From contig JADJPS010000007.1 in NCBI GenBank assembly GCA_016713105.1, positions 208,501 to 272,500 on the forward strand: a DNA stretch of 64,000 nucleotides, given 5' to 3'. This document shows, in pieces, positions 1 through 8,547 of this stretch. The notes under the pieces are model-generated. The model ran no database searches. It worked only from the letters and a program-made list of their open reading frames with translations, and was not told the DNA's origin. Numbering within the stretch: position 1 is the first letter of the stretch; the number at the start of each line of letters is the position of its first letter. The DNA comes from Devosia sp. (lineage in GTDB: Bacteria > Pseudomonadota > Alphaproteobacteria > Rhizobiales > Devosiaceae). Made by a program: the position numbers and the translations under genes.

Positions 1-2
1 TG

Positions 3-647
3 ACCTATCAGGTCAGCGTCGGCGAGTACGCGCGCTGCGTCGCGGCGGCGGCGTGTCGCCCGGCCCAGCCGCGACGCGGCGCCGACCGCCCGGACCTGCC
101 GGTGACGGGCGTCAGCCATGACGACGCCATGCGCTATGCCGACTGGCTCGGCGCCGCGACCGGCGCCGCCTGGCGGCTCCCCACCGTCGCCGAGTGGGTG
201 TTCGCCGCCGGCAGCCGCGCCGGCGACGACGCGCTCGGGCTGGTGGCAAATACCGCCAATCCTGCCGAGCGCTGGCTTGCTGCCTATGCCCAGGAAACCG
301 CCGCGGCCACCGGCGCGGCGGCACAGCCGTTGCCCCGCGGCACCGGCGGGCTCAACGAGCATGGCGTCGCCGACCTCGCCGGCCCGGTCTGGGAGTGGAC
401 GGCGACCTGCGACGGGCGCACCACGCTCGCTCCAGATGGCAGTGTGCTGCGCCGGCTCGAGGCCTGCGGTGCCCACTATCTCGAGGGCCGGCACCGCGCG
501 GTGATGACCAATTTCGTGCGCGATGCTGCCTCGGGCGGCTGCTCGACCGGCCTGCCGCCCGACAATCTCGGCTTCCGACTCGTCCGCGAACCCGGCTGGG
601 TCGGCACCGTCGCCGGCTGGTGGGCCGGGCTCTTCGGCGGCCGCTAG
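3..647 (+). CDS. Formylglycine-generating-enzyme/sulfatase-modifying-factor family protein, 5' truncated
   Basis: The frame is open from base 3, beyond the first ATG at 102, so the gene continues off the left edge. Visible family features are YQVSVGEYARCV near the left end, VTGVSHDDAMRYADWLGA, WRLPTVAEWVFAA, the GVADLAGPVWEWT motif and the terminal LGFRLVRE. These are the C-terminal hallmarks of the FGE-sulfatase fold, used by sulfatase-activating enzymes, EgtB-like sulfoxide synthases and many proteins of unknown function. The last part ends with a hydrophobic Trp/Gly-rich stretch (WVGTVAGWWAGLFGG). The catalytic cysteines of true FGE cannot be judged from this fragment. It is convergent with the next gene, 7 bases away. 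Confidence 0.8.
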   Translation, partial: TYQVSVGEYARCVAAAACRPAQPRRGADRPDLPVTGVSHDDAMRYADWLGAATGAAWRLPTVAEWVFAAGSRAGDDALGLVANTANPAERWLAAYAQETAAATGAAAQPLPRGTGGLNEHGVADLAGPVWEWTATCDGRTTLAPDGSVLRRLEACGAHYLEGRHRAVMTNFVRDAASGGCSTGLPPDNLGFRLVREPGWVGTVAGWWAGLFGGR

Positions 648-654
648 GCCCGGA

Positions 655-1818
655 CTAGGCCTGTTCCGGCCGCACGTCCTGCAGTTGCGCCAGCTTCACC
701 TGCGTCAGCAGGCTCAGTTCGTCATAAACCGTCCACTCATCGACGATCCGGCCGTTCTTGTAGTGGAAGTGGCTCATCCCCATCACCTGCACGCGCTTGC
801 CGGTCGGGTGTTCGCCCAGGCTCTCGAGCAGGCCATAGCCCAGGTGATGCCCCTCGATGATCCAGCGCACCGCCACCTTGGTACCACCCTCCTCGCTGTC
901 GACCGAGCAGACGTTCTGCGCGAAATACGCCGCGTCCGGCAGCGAGCCGATCAACCCCAGGTGCTGGTGCGTCACCGCCGCGATGCCGTACAGCTCCTTC
1001 ATGTTCGGTCCGTGATACTGGCAGGTGGGCGCATAGACGTCCCGGATCTTGCCGAACATGCGCCTGTTGAACACTTCGTGCAGCCAGCGCAGCGTCTCCG
1101 CCTCGAGGGGGGTGTTGGCAATCGAGGTGTCGGCCTCCGCCTCCGGCGGGTACTGGCCGAGCAGGCGCCGGTTCTCGCCGATGTCGAGATTGGTCTGGCC
1201 CCGGTCCAGCGCCGACTTGGCAAGGCGCAGCGCGAAGCCGTCGAGGTCGAGCCCGAGCTGGCGGATGATCGCGGCGGTGTCCGCCACCACCCACTCGCGG
1301 TAGATCTTGTTTCTGAGGATCATGCAGTCGGCAATCGTGCGCGACACGAAGGGCCGCCCGGTCGGCTGGCCGAGATGGCCGAACTGGGTGTGCCGGCCCG
1401 AGCCGGTGACGAGGTGCGAGGTGTAGAACCCGTCCTTGTCGTTGCCGTTCCAGATCACCTGCGTGGCCATGCCGCGCCGCTCCGGGAACGACACCAGCCG
1501 CTGGATGGTGTCGCGCACCACGTCCTCGCGGTTGTAGATCGTCCCCATCGTGCCGTAGAGCACGCAATTGTGCGTGTAGTGGGTGTAGATCAGCCCGATG
1601 TCGCGCTCGTCCCAGATCTTGTGGGTGCAGCGCACGATGTAGTCGACGATGTCGGTATAGACCTCGTCGAAGCCCTCGAGCGACTGGCTGCGCGGCCGGT
1701 CGGTCGGCGCCAGTTCAGGGTAGTCGCGCCGCTCGACCTGCAGCACCTGCTCGCGCGGGGCCTCGATGCGGGAAAGGCGGGCGGGCCTGACGCCCTTGTC
1801 GCTGTCGGGTTCGGTCAT
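655..1818 (-). CDS. NTF2-like/SnoaL-like protein with two tandem domains
   Basis: A 387-residue protein with two cone-shaped NTF2/SnoaL-like halves. The first runs about residues 50-180 (YTHYTHNCVLYGTMG...) and the second about 230-380 (RMFGKIRDVYAPTCQYHGPN... FHYKNGRIVDEWTVYDELSLL), the latter ending with the typical SnoaL strand pattern. There is no signal peptide, so it should be cytoplasmic. The fold hosts cyclases, isomerases, dehydratases and binding proteins, so the reaction cannot be named. Its ATG overlaps the stop of the upstream alpha/beta hydrolase gene by four bases, which implies co-translation. The pair is divergent from the HisD-like gene at 2843 and shares the operator-bearing interval with it. 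Confidence 0.75.
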   Translation of the reverse strand: MTEPDSDKGVRPARLSRIEAPREQVLQVERRDYPELAPTDRPRSQSLEGFDEVYTDIVDYIVRCTHKIWDERDIGLIYTHYTHNCVLYGTMGTIYNREDVVRDTIQRLVSFPERRGMATQVIWNGNDKDGFYTSHLVTGSGRHTQFGHLGQPTGRPFVSRTIADCMILRNKIYREWVVADTAAIIRQLGLDLDGFALRLAKSALDRGQTNLDIGENRRLLGQYPPEAEADTSIANTPLEAETLRWLHEVFNRRMFGKIRDVYAPTCQYHGPNMKELYGIAAVTHQHLGLIGSLPDAAYFAQNVCSVDSEEGGTKVAVRWIIEGHHLGYGLLESLGEHPTGKRVQVMGMSHFHYKNGRIVDEWTVYDELSLLTQVKLAQLQDVRPEQA

Positions 1819-2558
1819 GAGAATACCTCTCTATGTCGATTGGCAAACTTGGGGGCCGGGCGCGCGAGCCAGTCGCGGATGGCTTCGGCCGTGACATCGG
1901 GTTGGTCGAGGGTCACGTAGTGTCCGGCCCGCTCGACAATGCTGAGTTGCGCGCCCGGTACGGCATCGGCAATCTCGCGGGAGAGCTCGGGCGGACAGAC
2001 CCGGTCTTCTTCGCCGCACAGCACCAGGGTGGGCACGGCGATCTGCGACAGCCGCGGCCGGCTGTCGTTGCGACGCGCAGCGATCTCGACCTGCTGCCGA
2101 AAGCTCTCGAGCGGCGTGTCGGCAGCCATCGCCTCGAGCTCCTGCCGCAGCCCGGCATCGTCTGCGCGCCACGCCGGCACCGAAGCGTCCCAGGCGGTCG
2201 CGATATAGGAGGCACAACCCTCGCGGGCCGCGACCTTCACCGCCTCGCGCCGTGCCACAGCAGTGCTCTCGGGCATCGGCCGTGCCGTGCAGCCCAGCAG
2301 CGCCAGCCGCTCGATCCGATCCGGAGCCTGTGCCACCATTTCGAGAGCAACGATCGCCCCGAGCGAGAAGCCGCACAGCGCAAGTCGCCGCGGCGCCGCA
2401 GCGAGAAGCCGCGCAGCCATCTCTGGGGCGGAGTCGGCGCCCTCCAGGCGAACGGTCGGCGCGCTCATGCCCATCGCGCGGCACAGCGGCGCAAACACTC
2501 GCCGGTCGCACAGCGTACCGGCCAGAAACAGCAGCGGCGTGTCCGTCATCTCGCTCAT
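1815..2558 (-). CDS. Alpha/beta-fold hydrolase
   Basis: A 247-residue single-domain hydrolase. The nucleophile elbow GFSLG is near residue 88, the acid is probably the Asp of GEEDRVCPP, and the catalytic His is in RAGHYVTLDQP near the C terminus. The cap region is short. This is the 3-oxoadipate-enol-lactonase/esterase-like branch, but the substrate cannot be assigned. It is first in a two-gene minus-strand operon with the NTF2-like gene (ATGA overlap). ATG at 2558 is used; a second in-frame ATG at 2549 is equally possible because neither has a strong ribosome binding site. The gene diverges from the HisD-like gene at 2843. Confidence 0.8.
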   Translation of the reverse strand: MSEMTDTPLLFLAGTLCDRRVFAPLCRAMGMSAPTVRLEGADSAPEMAARLLAAAPRRLALCGFSLGAIVALEMVAQAPDRIERLALLGCTARPMPESTAVARREAVKVAAREGCASYIATAWDASVPAWRADDAGLRQELEAMAADTPLESFRQQVEIAARRNDSRPRLSQIAVPTLVLCGEEDRVCPPELSREIADAVPGAQLSIVERAGHYVTLDQPDVTAEAIRDWLARPAPKFANRHREVFS

Positions 2559-2746
2559 CGGCTGACTATAGCGCCGAACGCCGTACGGCGCTCGCCCGCC
2601 CTGCCGGTGCGGTGAACCACGTCTTCAACAGGGAGCGGCAGCCAGCGCATTCGAGCCATCCAGGGCGCGGGCGACAGCGGCATTGCTCTCGCTCGGGCTC
2701 AGACCAGGGGCGGAATACCGCCAACGAAGAAAACACTGGCAAAAAC

Positions 2747-2760
2747 TGCATACGTATGCA
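2747..2760. promoter_or_regulatory. Predicted LacI-type operator (perfect palindrome TGCATACGTATGCA)
   Basis: A 14-base perfect palindrome with the central CG step typical of LacI-family operators. It lies between the divergent hydrolase gene (start 2558) and the HisD-like gene (start 2843). Near-identical sites precede the bicupin gene, the second HisD-like gene and the ABC importer, all around the LacI-type gene at 6720-7796. Binding by that protein is inferred. Confidence 0.7.
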
Positions 2761-2842
2761 AGAGCTTTCTTTGCTGTCCCGTCGCAGCATTCTCGACGCC
2801 CGTTCCGTCTGCCAGCGCACCCCTGTTGGAGGTCTCCTCACC

Positions 2843-4129
2843 ATGTCCAATTCCACCTTTGCCCCCACCGGCGTGAGCTATGTGAAGGCTCCGGCCCGCA
2901 ACTCGGTGAGCGACAACGCCCCGGTCGAGGCGCTGGTCGCCGAGATCCTCTCGGCAGTGAAGGCGCGCGGCGATGAGGCGGTGCGCGAGTTCTCGGTGAA
3001 GTTCGACAAGGCTGAGGTCGCGGCCTTCGAAGTCACCGCGGCCGAGCGTGAGGCTGCGCTGGCGGAACTCGCGCCGCAGACCCGCGCCGACACCGAATTC
3101 GCCATCGCCAATGTGCGCCGCTTCGCCGAGGCGCAGCTCGCGACCATCCGGCCGCTCGAGATCGAGACTCTCCCCGGAGTCCACCTCGGCCACCGCGTCA
3201 TCCCCATCGAGCGCGTCGGCTGCTACGTCCCCGGCGGCCGCTATCCCCTGCTTTCGGCCCCGATCATGACCATCGTGCCGGCCAAGGTCGCCGGGGTCGA
3301 CGAAGTCGTGGCCTGCCTGCCGCCCAACGCCCACAGGGCGATGATCGCCGGCTGCCACCTTTCCGGCGCCGACCGCATCTTCCGCATCGGCGGCGCCCAG
3401 GCCATCGCTGCCATGGCCTACGGCACCCAGAGCGTGCCCGCCGTCAACAAGATCGTCGGGCCCGGCAACGCCTTCGTCAACGAGGCCAAGCGCCAGGTCT
3501 TCGGGCCGGTCGGCATCGACCAGCTCGCCGGCCCCTCAGAGATCTTCGTGGTTGCCGACAACACCGGCGACGCCGAGATGATCGCTACCGACCTGCTCGC
3601 CCAGGCCGAGCACGATGTGCGCACCCGCGTCGGCCTCATCACGACCGACCGCAGGCTCGCGGAGGCCACCCTCGTCGAGGTCGAACGGCAGCTCGCGACG
3701 CTCTCGACCGCCAATGTCGCCGGCATTGCCTGGAAGGACTATGGCGAGATCGCCGTCTGCGACAGCGAGGCAACGATGATCGCCTATTCCGACCACATCG
3801 CCGCCGAGCACCTGCAGGTCCACACCGCCGATCCGCACGGCATGGCGAGCAGGCTCCGCAACTACGGCTCGCTGTTCATCGGCGAGCTGGCGAGCGTCGT
3901 CTACTCCGACAAGTGCGTCGGCACCAACCATACCCTGCCCACCATGGGTGCCGGTCGCTATACCGGCGGGCTCTGGGTCGGCGCCTATGTCAAGGTCGCC
4001 ACCCACCAGTGGCTCGACGAGCGCGGCGTCAAGGCCGTCGCCCCGCCCGCCGCCCGCCAGAGCGCCAGCGAAACTCTCGAAGGCCACCGCCGCGCGGCGC
4101 AGCTGCGCCTCGACCGCATGCAGGCCTGA
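2843..4129 (+). CDS. Histidinol-dehydrogenase-family oxidoreductase (catabolic paralogue 1)
   Basis: A 428-residue NAD-dependent dehydrogenase of the HisD family. It keeps the GPGNAFVNEAKRQVFG segment, the Gln/His metal-ligand motif AQAEH, the catalytic pair in AAEHLQ and NHTLPT near the C terminus. Family members oxidise a primary alcohol to a carboxylate in two steps. Outside histidine biosynthesis, relatives such as sulfopropanediol 3-dehydrogenase act in catabolism. A second paralogue sits at 8548-9873, no his genes are present, and an operator precedes this gene, so a catabolic role is more likely. ATG 2843 is preferred because it follows GGAGGTCTCCTCACC and matches the family N terminus; the open frame extends further upstream without homology. 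Confidence 0.85.
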   Translation: MSNSTFAPTGVSYVKAPARNSVSDNAPVEALVAEILSAVKARGDEAVREFSVKFDKAEVAAFEVTAAEREAALAELAPQTRADTEFAIANVRRFAEAQLATIRPLEIETLPGVHLGHRVIPIERVGCYVPGGRYPLLSAPIMTIVPAKVAGVDEVVACLPPNAHRAMIAGCHLSGADRIFRIGGAQAIAAMAYGTQSVPAVNKIVGPGNAFVNEAKRQVFGPVGIDQLAGPSEIFVVADNTGDAEMIATDLLAQAEHDVRTRVGLITTDRRLAEATLVEVERQLATLSTANVAGIAWKDYGEIAVCDSEATMIAYSDHIAAEHLQVHTADPHGMASRLRNYGSLFIGELASVVYSDKCVGTNHTLPTMGAGRYTGGLWVGAYVKVATHQWLDERGVKAVAPPAARQSASETLEGHRRAAQLRLDRMQA

Positions 4130-4869
4130 CCGCGCACCCAAGGCCAGATCCCGCCGCCCCTTCACCTCCCCCTCGACGGGGGAGGCCGGGAGGGGGTGCG
4201 CCACAACCTCCCCGGATTCAGCCAGCCCCCCAATCCCGCCTTCACCTTCCCGTGGTGTAGGGCCGCCGCGTATGGCGTTGAATGTGGTCGGGACCGAAGC
4301 GGCTCTCCCCCCCCTTCTCCTCCCCCTCGACGGGGGAGGCCGGGAGGGGCGCCCCACCCCCCCCGGGCGCCCCCGCGCCCCCCCCCCCGCCGCCCCCCCC
4401 CCCTGGGAGGCCGGGAGGGGGTGTGCCCCAGCCTCCCCGGCAGCATCGTGCCCCGCAACCCATTGATCCCTCGCCGGACTTCCGCCACGCGTCCCCGAGT
4501 TATCCCCGCCGCGCCGGGCTGTGCGATACTGCTTCGGTTCCCGGCACGGGCGCGGTCGCGTACGGACGGCTGGCCGGGACGTTCGGGGGTCGCCGGAGCC
4601 GTCCGGTGGCGGGCCGAAGCCATGGGCAACCGGTCGACTGGTCGGGTCCCGGCCTGGCAACAGGACGTGGAGCGCACCAGCCGCACACGCTCCCTCATGG
4701 CGACCGGTTCAACTCAGACCCCGGATGGACCGGCGCGGCGACGGCCGTTCATTAATTGCGGACTACCCGCGTGGCCCAACCGCGCCGGTCCCGCCCAACT
4801 GCCCCGAGAAACGGGCAGCTCTCCTTGACATCGCCCGGGGCCGTTGGCTGCCGGGGGCCGGAGGCTGCA
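4130..4869. other. Non-coding GC-rich interval with hairpin repeats
   Basis: No credible gene is seen here; long open frames in several phases are products of extreme GC content. The interval is between two convergent genes. It contains two copies of a hairpin repeat, a third partial copy and a run of poly-C tracts (about 4358-4412). A small inverted repeat (CTGCCC ... GGGCAG, 4799-4818) near the right end could act as a weak terminator. Confidence 0.6.
4166..4424. repeat. REP-like repeat, two full copies and one partial
   Basis: The unit begins CTCCCCCTCGACGGGGGAGG, a self-complementary stem, and continues GCCGGGAGGGG. Copies lie at about 4166-4198 and 4318-4350, with a partial copy at about 4399-4424 that keeps GGGAGGCCGGGAGGGGGTG. 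Such elements are scattered between genes in many Hyphomicrobiales genomes. The poly-C tracts between copies two and three look degenerate and are also where base calling would be least reliable. Confidence 0.65.
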
Positions 4870-5568
4870 CTACCTGATCTCGTCGGCCTCGAGCCAGGCC
4901 GCCCTGAGCTTTTCGACGGTGAAGCCGGGCGCCCGCGCCGCCCGGAGAATCGGCTGTTCCTTGCGCATGACGATGTCGATCGCCGCTGGCATCTTCTCGA
5001 CATGAGCGGCGGGGATCACCACCCCCCCGTGCCGGTCGGCATGGATCAGGTCGTCAGGACGAACCGCCATGCCGAACACCGTCACCGGCACGGCAATCTC
5101 GGTGACATGCACGAATGCATGGCTCGGGCCGACCGAGCCGGCGATCACCTGGTAGCCCGGATCGAGCATGCCCAGATCGCGCAGCACGCCGTTGGTCAGC
5201 GTGCCGGCAACGGCCAGCCCCTTGTGCTGCGCCACCTGCATCTCGCCCCAGAAGCCGCCGATGGCATGCGGCCAGTCGGTGTCCTCGATGACCACGACAT
5301 TGGGTCCTGTGCCGGAGGCGACATACTCGTAGTACGCCATGCGCAGCGCCCGCACCTCGGCCGCCGGCTTCTGTGCCGGCGAGGACGCCCGGATCTTGGC
5401 GGTCCGGGCGTAGCCGACGATCGGCGGCAGACTTGGATCCGCCGAGACCACCGGGAACCTGGTGAATCCCTCCGCCGTCCGGCCGCCCATCACATGCTCG
5501 AGCGCGTTGCAGATGGTCGGCGTGTCGGTGCGGCGCAGCAGCGCCAGGGTTTCGGCAGTGATCGGCAT
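4870..5568 (-). CDS. RraA-like protein (dimethylmenaquinone methyltransferase/HMG-aldolase fold)
   Basis: A 232-residue RraA-family protein. Recognisable parts are TPTICNALE near the N terminus, GFWGEMQVAQHKGLAVAG, the NGVLRDLG motif holding the Arg/Asp pair used for substrate and metal, and DLIHADRHGGVVIP. The family includes class II 4-hydroxy-4-methyl-2-oxoglutarate/4-carboxy-4-hydroxy-2-oxoadipate aldolases, oxaloacetate decarboxylases and the RNase E inhibitor RraA. In this catabolic setting an aldolase or decarboxylase acting on a short 2-oxo acid is more plausible than RNase regulation. It is the second gene of an operon with the bicupin, 48 bases downstream of it. Confidence 0.8.
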   Translation of the reverse strand: MPITAETLALLRRTDTPTICNALEHVMGGRTAEGFTRFPVVSADPSLPPIVGYARTAKIRASSPAQKPAAEVRALRMAYYEYVASGTGPNVVVIEDTDWPHAIGGFWGEMQVAQHKGLAVAGTLTNGVLRDLGMLDPGYQVIAGSVGPSHAFVHVTEIAVPVTVFGMAVRPDDLIHADRHGGVVIPAAHVEKMPAAIDIVMRKEQPILRAARAPGFTVEKLRAAWLEADEIR

Positions 5569-5616
5569 CCTGTCCTCCGATGGAAAGCGGACGGACCATC
5601 GGCCCGGCCGTCGCGA

Positions 5617-6657
5617 TTACTCCGCCGCCACGCGGTTTTCGGCAAATACCGGGGCCGCCGGGGCCGCTGCGCCACGGATGACGAAGACGATGGCATTGGC
5701 CGAGGCCGGGTTGCGGAACGCATGCATCAGGCCGACCGGCACCGTCAGCGTGTCGCCGGCCCCCAGGATCAGCTTGCCGCCGTCCCAGCTGTACTCCAGC
5801 GTGCCGGACTGCACGAAGATGACCTCCTGCTCGGCCCGCGCGTGCATGGGGATCGCGGCGCCGGTCTCGAGTCTCAGCCGGCGCAGCGTGAAGTCGTGCT
5901 TCCAGTGCCCGCTGATCGGGCCGGCCCTGAACCCGTCGCCGGCATCGACATCGCCGATCACCGGGGCCTCCTCGACACCGGGGCCGGCAAGCGGGCTGTT
6001 CGGGTTGCCGGCGATGGCGTCGCCGCCGATCGCGTACCGCATCAGTTCGCTCATCGGCGGGGTGGCGAGTTCCCGCAGCTTTTCCGGGGTGGGAGGCTGT
6101 TCCAGCTCGGCGCCCTCCGGCACTTCTTGGCCCAGCGTGGTGTCGATCAGCTTGCCGCCCTTGAGCAGCTTCAGCCCGTGGTCCTCCGCCAGCTTGAACA
6201 CCGATGGGGCCCAGAGCACCTTGCCCGGATCGTCGTGCCCCAGCACGACGAACAGGAACCCGGTGCCCTCGTCGAGCTTGGAGAACCCGCGAAACATGTG
6301 TGTCGGCACCGTCGCGACGTCTCCGGGACCCGCGTCGATATACCCGTCGGTCTTGTCGGGCCCGAACAGAAACCGCCAGCGGCCGGTGTGGACGATGAAG
6401 GTTTCGGCGGTCAGGTGGCTGTGCTGCGAGTTGGTGCAGCCGAAGGGCTGGCGCGCGGCGCCGACGTTGAAGCCGTGCGCCTCGGGGATGTGCACCACCT
6501 GCGCCGGGTTCTCGGAAACGCCGGGTCCGATGATGGTGAAGTTCTCCTTCTGGTCCGAGCCCGGGGTGCGGGCATCGATGAAGGCGTTCCTCAGCCCCTT
6601 GAGGTCGGCGTAGCGGACGAGGCGCTTTTCCATTGCCTCCTGGGTCCATGCGGTCAT
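5617..6657 (-). CDS. Bicupin protein
   Basis: A 346-residue protein with two cupin barrels. The N-terminal one (about residues 60-160) holds NSQHSHLTAETFIVHTG and GDVATVPTHMFRGF. The C-terminal one (about 250-335) holds IPMHARAEQEVIFVQSG and GDTLTVPVGLMHAFRN. His and Glu residues in both barrels fit metal binding. Gentisate dioxygenases, quercetinases and many isomerases share this architecture, so the reaction is open. ATG 6657 is chosen because AAAGGAA lies 7 bases upstream; an in-frame ATG at 6696 would run through the operator. It heads an operon with the RraA-like gene and is probably repressed at the palindrome 6682-6695. Confidence 0.8.
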   Translation of the reverse strand: MTAWTQEAMEKRLVRYADLKGLRNAFIDARTPGSDQKENFTIIGPGVSENPAQVVHIPEAHGFNVGAARQPFGCTNSQHSHLTAETFIVHTGRWRFLFGPDKTDGYIDAGPGDVATVPTHMFRGFSKLDEGTGFLFVVLGHDDPGKVLWAPSVFKLAEDHGLKLLKGGKLIDTTLGQEVPEGAELEQPPTPEKLRELATPPMSELMRYAIGGDAIAGNPNSPLAGPGVEEAPVIGDVDAGDGFRAGPISGHWKHDFTLRRLRLETGAAIPMHARAEQEVIFVQSGTLEYSWDGGKLILGAGDTLTVPVGLMHAFRNPASANAIVFVIRGAAAPAAPVFAENRVAAE

Positions 6658-6681
6658 CTGAAATTCCTTTCCATTTCTGGC

Positions 6682-6695
6682 TGCATTCGTATGCA
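6682..6695. promoter_or_regulatory. Predicted LacI-type operator (TGCATTCGTATGCA)
   Basis: Differs from the perfect palindrome by one base in one half. It lies 25 bases upstream of the bicupin start and immediately downstream of the LacI-type regulator gene stop, so it should control the bicupin/RraA operon. Confidence 0.65.
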
Positions 6696-6719
6696 TAGCG
6701 CGCGCCGACCGAGCGGCGC

Positions 6720-7796
6720 CTAGCTCCCGCCCTCCGGGCGATAGATGCGACGGCCGTCGATCTCGACGATGCCGGTCCCGGGCAGGCGCGCCGAGCTGCG
6801 CACCACCAGTTCCCCCGGGATGATCTTGTGACGCGCCTCGATCTCGCCGCTCTCGATCTGATCCATCAGGATGTCGACCGTCGCCTCGACCATGGCCGAG
6901 ATCGGCTGCGTCACCGAGGTGATGCCGTAGGACTGCCAGCGCGCCGGCCCCACATCGTCATAGCCCACGATCGACAGGTCCTCGGGAATCCTGAGGCCGA
7001 ACTCGTAGCGGGCCACGTCCATCACCGCGACCGCCATGTGGTCATTGGCCACGAAGAGGGCCTCGGGACGCTCCTCGAGCGCGAAGATTTCCCGTGCTGC
7101 CGTTTCCGCCTCGGCGCGCGAATAGTTGCCGGTGCGCACCACGATGTCGTGGATGCCTGCTTCTGCCAGCGCGCTCCGGAAACCGGTGAAGCGGTCGCGA
7201 TTGGTCGAGGAGTTCTCGAGTCCGGCAATGTAGCCGAAGCTCCTGTGCCCGCCTGCCAGCAGGAACTGGCCGAGCAGGCGCCCGCCCTCGCGGTTCCGTG
7301 TGGTCACCGAGGAGGTCTCGTTGCGCTCGGTGGTGCGGTTGAACAGCACCACCGGAATCCCCGCGACGGTGCATTCCTCGCTCAGTTCCGAACTCAGCGA
7401 CGTCGAGGCAAGGATGATCCCGTCGACACGATACTGCATCAGTTGGTCGAAGACGGGATCGCTGTCGCGATCCTTGAAGCCGGTGAACAGCAGCACGTGG
7501 TAGTTTTCCGCCGCCAGCCGCCGCCCGAGCTCCTCGAGCACGTCGGGGTAGAACAGGTTCTCGAGATAGGCCATCACCACCGCGATGATCCGCGATCGGT
7601 TGGTGATCAGCGAGCGGGCGATGGCGTTCGGGCGGTAACCCAGTTCCTTGGCTGCGGCCAGCACCTTGGCGCGGGTCTTGGGCGAGATCGATGCGCCGGG
7701 CGTGAAGGTGCGCGACACCGCCGACTGGCTGACTCCGGCGTGCTCGGCGACCTGCGAGGAGGTTACCGGCGATCGCTTGATTACTCCGCCGTCCAT
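6720..7796 (-). CDS. LacI-family transcriptional regulator
   Basis: A 358-residue LacI/GalR-type repressor. The helix-turn-helix is at about residues 12-35 (SSQVAEHAGVSQSAVSRTF), followed by the hinge-helix segment LGYRPNAIARSL, and then a periplasmic-binding-protein-like effector domain (IIAVVMAYLENLFYPDVLEEL ... DLSIVGYDDVGPARWQSYGI). The first 16 bases overlap the end of the SDR gene, so it is the last gene of the HisD2-SDR-LacI operon and lies under the operator at 9913, giving autoregulation. It is the obvious candidate to bind the TGCATwCGwATGCA palindromes at 2747, 6682, 9913, 15903 and 15926. The effector is unknown. Confidence 0.9.
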   Translation of the reverse strand: MDGGVIKRSPVTSSQVAEHAGVSQSAVSRTFTPGASISPKTRAKVLAAAKELGYRPNAIARSLITNRSRIIAVVMAYLENLFYPDVLEELGRRLAAENYHVLLFTGFKDRDSDPVFDQLMQYRVDGIILASTSLSSELSEECTVAGIPVVLFNRTTERNETSSVTTRNREGGRLLGQFLLAGGHRSFGYIAGLENSSTNRDRFTGFRSALAEAGIHDIVVRTGNYSRAEAETAAREIFALEERPEALFVANDHMAVAVMDVARYEFGLRIPEDLSIVGYDDVGPARWQSYGITSVTQPISAMVEATVDILMDQIESGEIEARHKIIPGELVVRSSARLPGTGIVEIDGRRIYRPEGGS

Positions 7797-8545
7797 CCGC
7801 CATCCACCAGCAATGAGGAGCCCGTCATCAGCGCCGCGGCGTCCGAGGCCAGAAACACCACCGGCCCCATGATGTCCTCGATCCGTCCCAGTCGGCCGAG
7901 CTTGATCTTGCCCAGCACCCAGGCGCGAAACTCGGGATCGCTGAGTCCCTTCCGGGTCAGTTCCGTCTCGATGAAGGTCGGGCAGATCGTGTTGACTCGA
8001 ATATTGAACGGCGCCAGTTCGATGGCCATCGCCTTGCTCAACCCTTCAACAGCAAACTTGCTGGCCGCGTAGACGGAGCGCCGCGGCCCCGCAACATGCC
8101 CCATCTGCGAAGAGATGTTGACGATCGAGCCGGATCGGCCGGACAGGCTCAGCCGCCGCGCCACGGCCTGCGAGACGAACAGCGTCGCCTTGAGATTGAT
8201 GTCGAGCACCGCCTGGTAGTCCGCCTCGGCGACATCGAGGAACGCCGCATGCCGCGCCGCACCGGCACTGTTGACCAGGACCTCGAAAGGCGGGCGTTCC
8301 GCCACGAAGCGTTCGACCGCCGCCGTGTCGGTCACGTCCAGCATCTCCCCGTCGGCGGCAAAGCCGGCATCGCGCATCGTTCCGGCGACATGCGCCACGT
8401 CCCGCAGCGTCCGCGCCGTGATGGTGACCGCGGCCCCCGCCTCGGCCAGCGCCACCGCCGCTCCCAGCCCGATGCCGCGCGTCCCCCCGGTGACGAGGGC
8501 CCGCTTGCCATCGAGGCGGAAGCTGGGAGTGCGCGGCAGGCTCAT
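7781..8545 (-). CDS. Short-chain dehydrogenase/reductase (SDR)
   Basis: A 254-residue classical SDR with the cofactor motif TGGTRGIG at about residues 19-26, NSAGAA, the catalytic Ser in NISSQMG and an intact YAASK Tyr/Lys pair, ending in the usual VDGGWTAE. It should oxidise or reduce an alcohol/ketone with NAD(P). ATG 8545 lies two bases after the stop of the HisD-like gene and the 3' end overlaps the LacI gene, so the three form one operon. A longer open frame upstream in the same phase is only read-through of the HisD gene. Confidence 0.88.
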   Translation of the reverse strand: MSLPRTPSFRLDGKRALVTGGTRGIGLGAAVALAEAGAAVTITARTLRDVAHVAGTMRDAGFAADGEMLDVTDTAAVERFVAERPPFEVLVNSAGAARHAAFLDVAEADYQAVLDINLKATLFVSQAVARRLSLSGRSGSIVNISSQMGHVAGPRRSVYAASKFAVEGLSKAMAIELAPFNIRVNTICPTFIETELTRKGLSDPEFRAWVLGKIKLGRLGRIEDIMGPVVFLASDAAALMTGSSLLVDGGWTAE

Positions 8546-8547
8546 GG

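Noticed and set aside
2252..2842. N-terminal extension of nearly 200 residues on the first HisD-like protein
   Set aside because: It would overlap the divergent hydrolase gene and the operator, and the residues have no HisD similarity.
4196..4828. Open frames of 100-200 codons in the region after the first HisD-like gene
   Set aside because: Pro/Arg/Gly-rich products of GC repeats and poly-C; no start signal or homology pattern.
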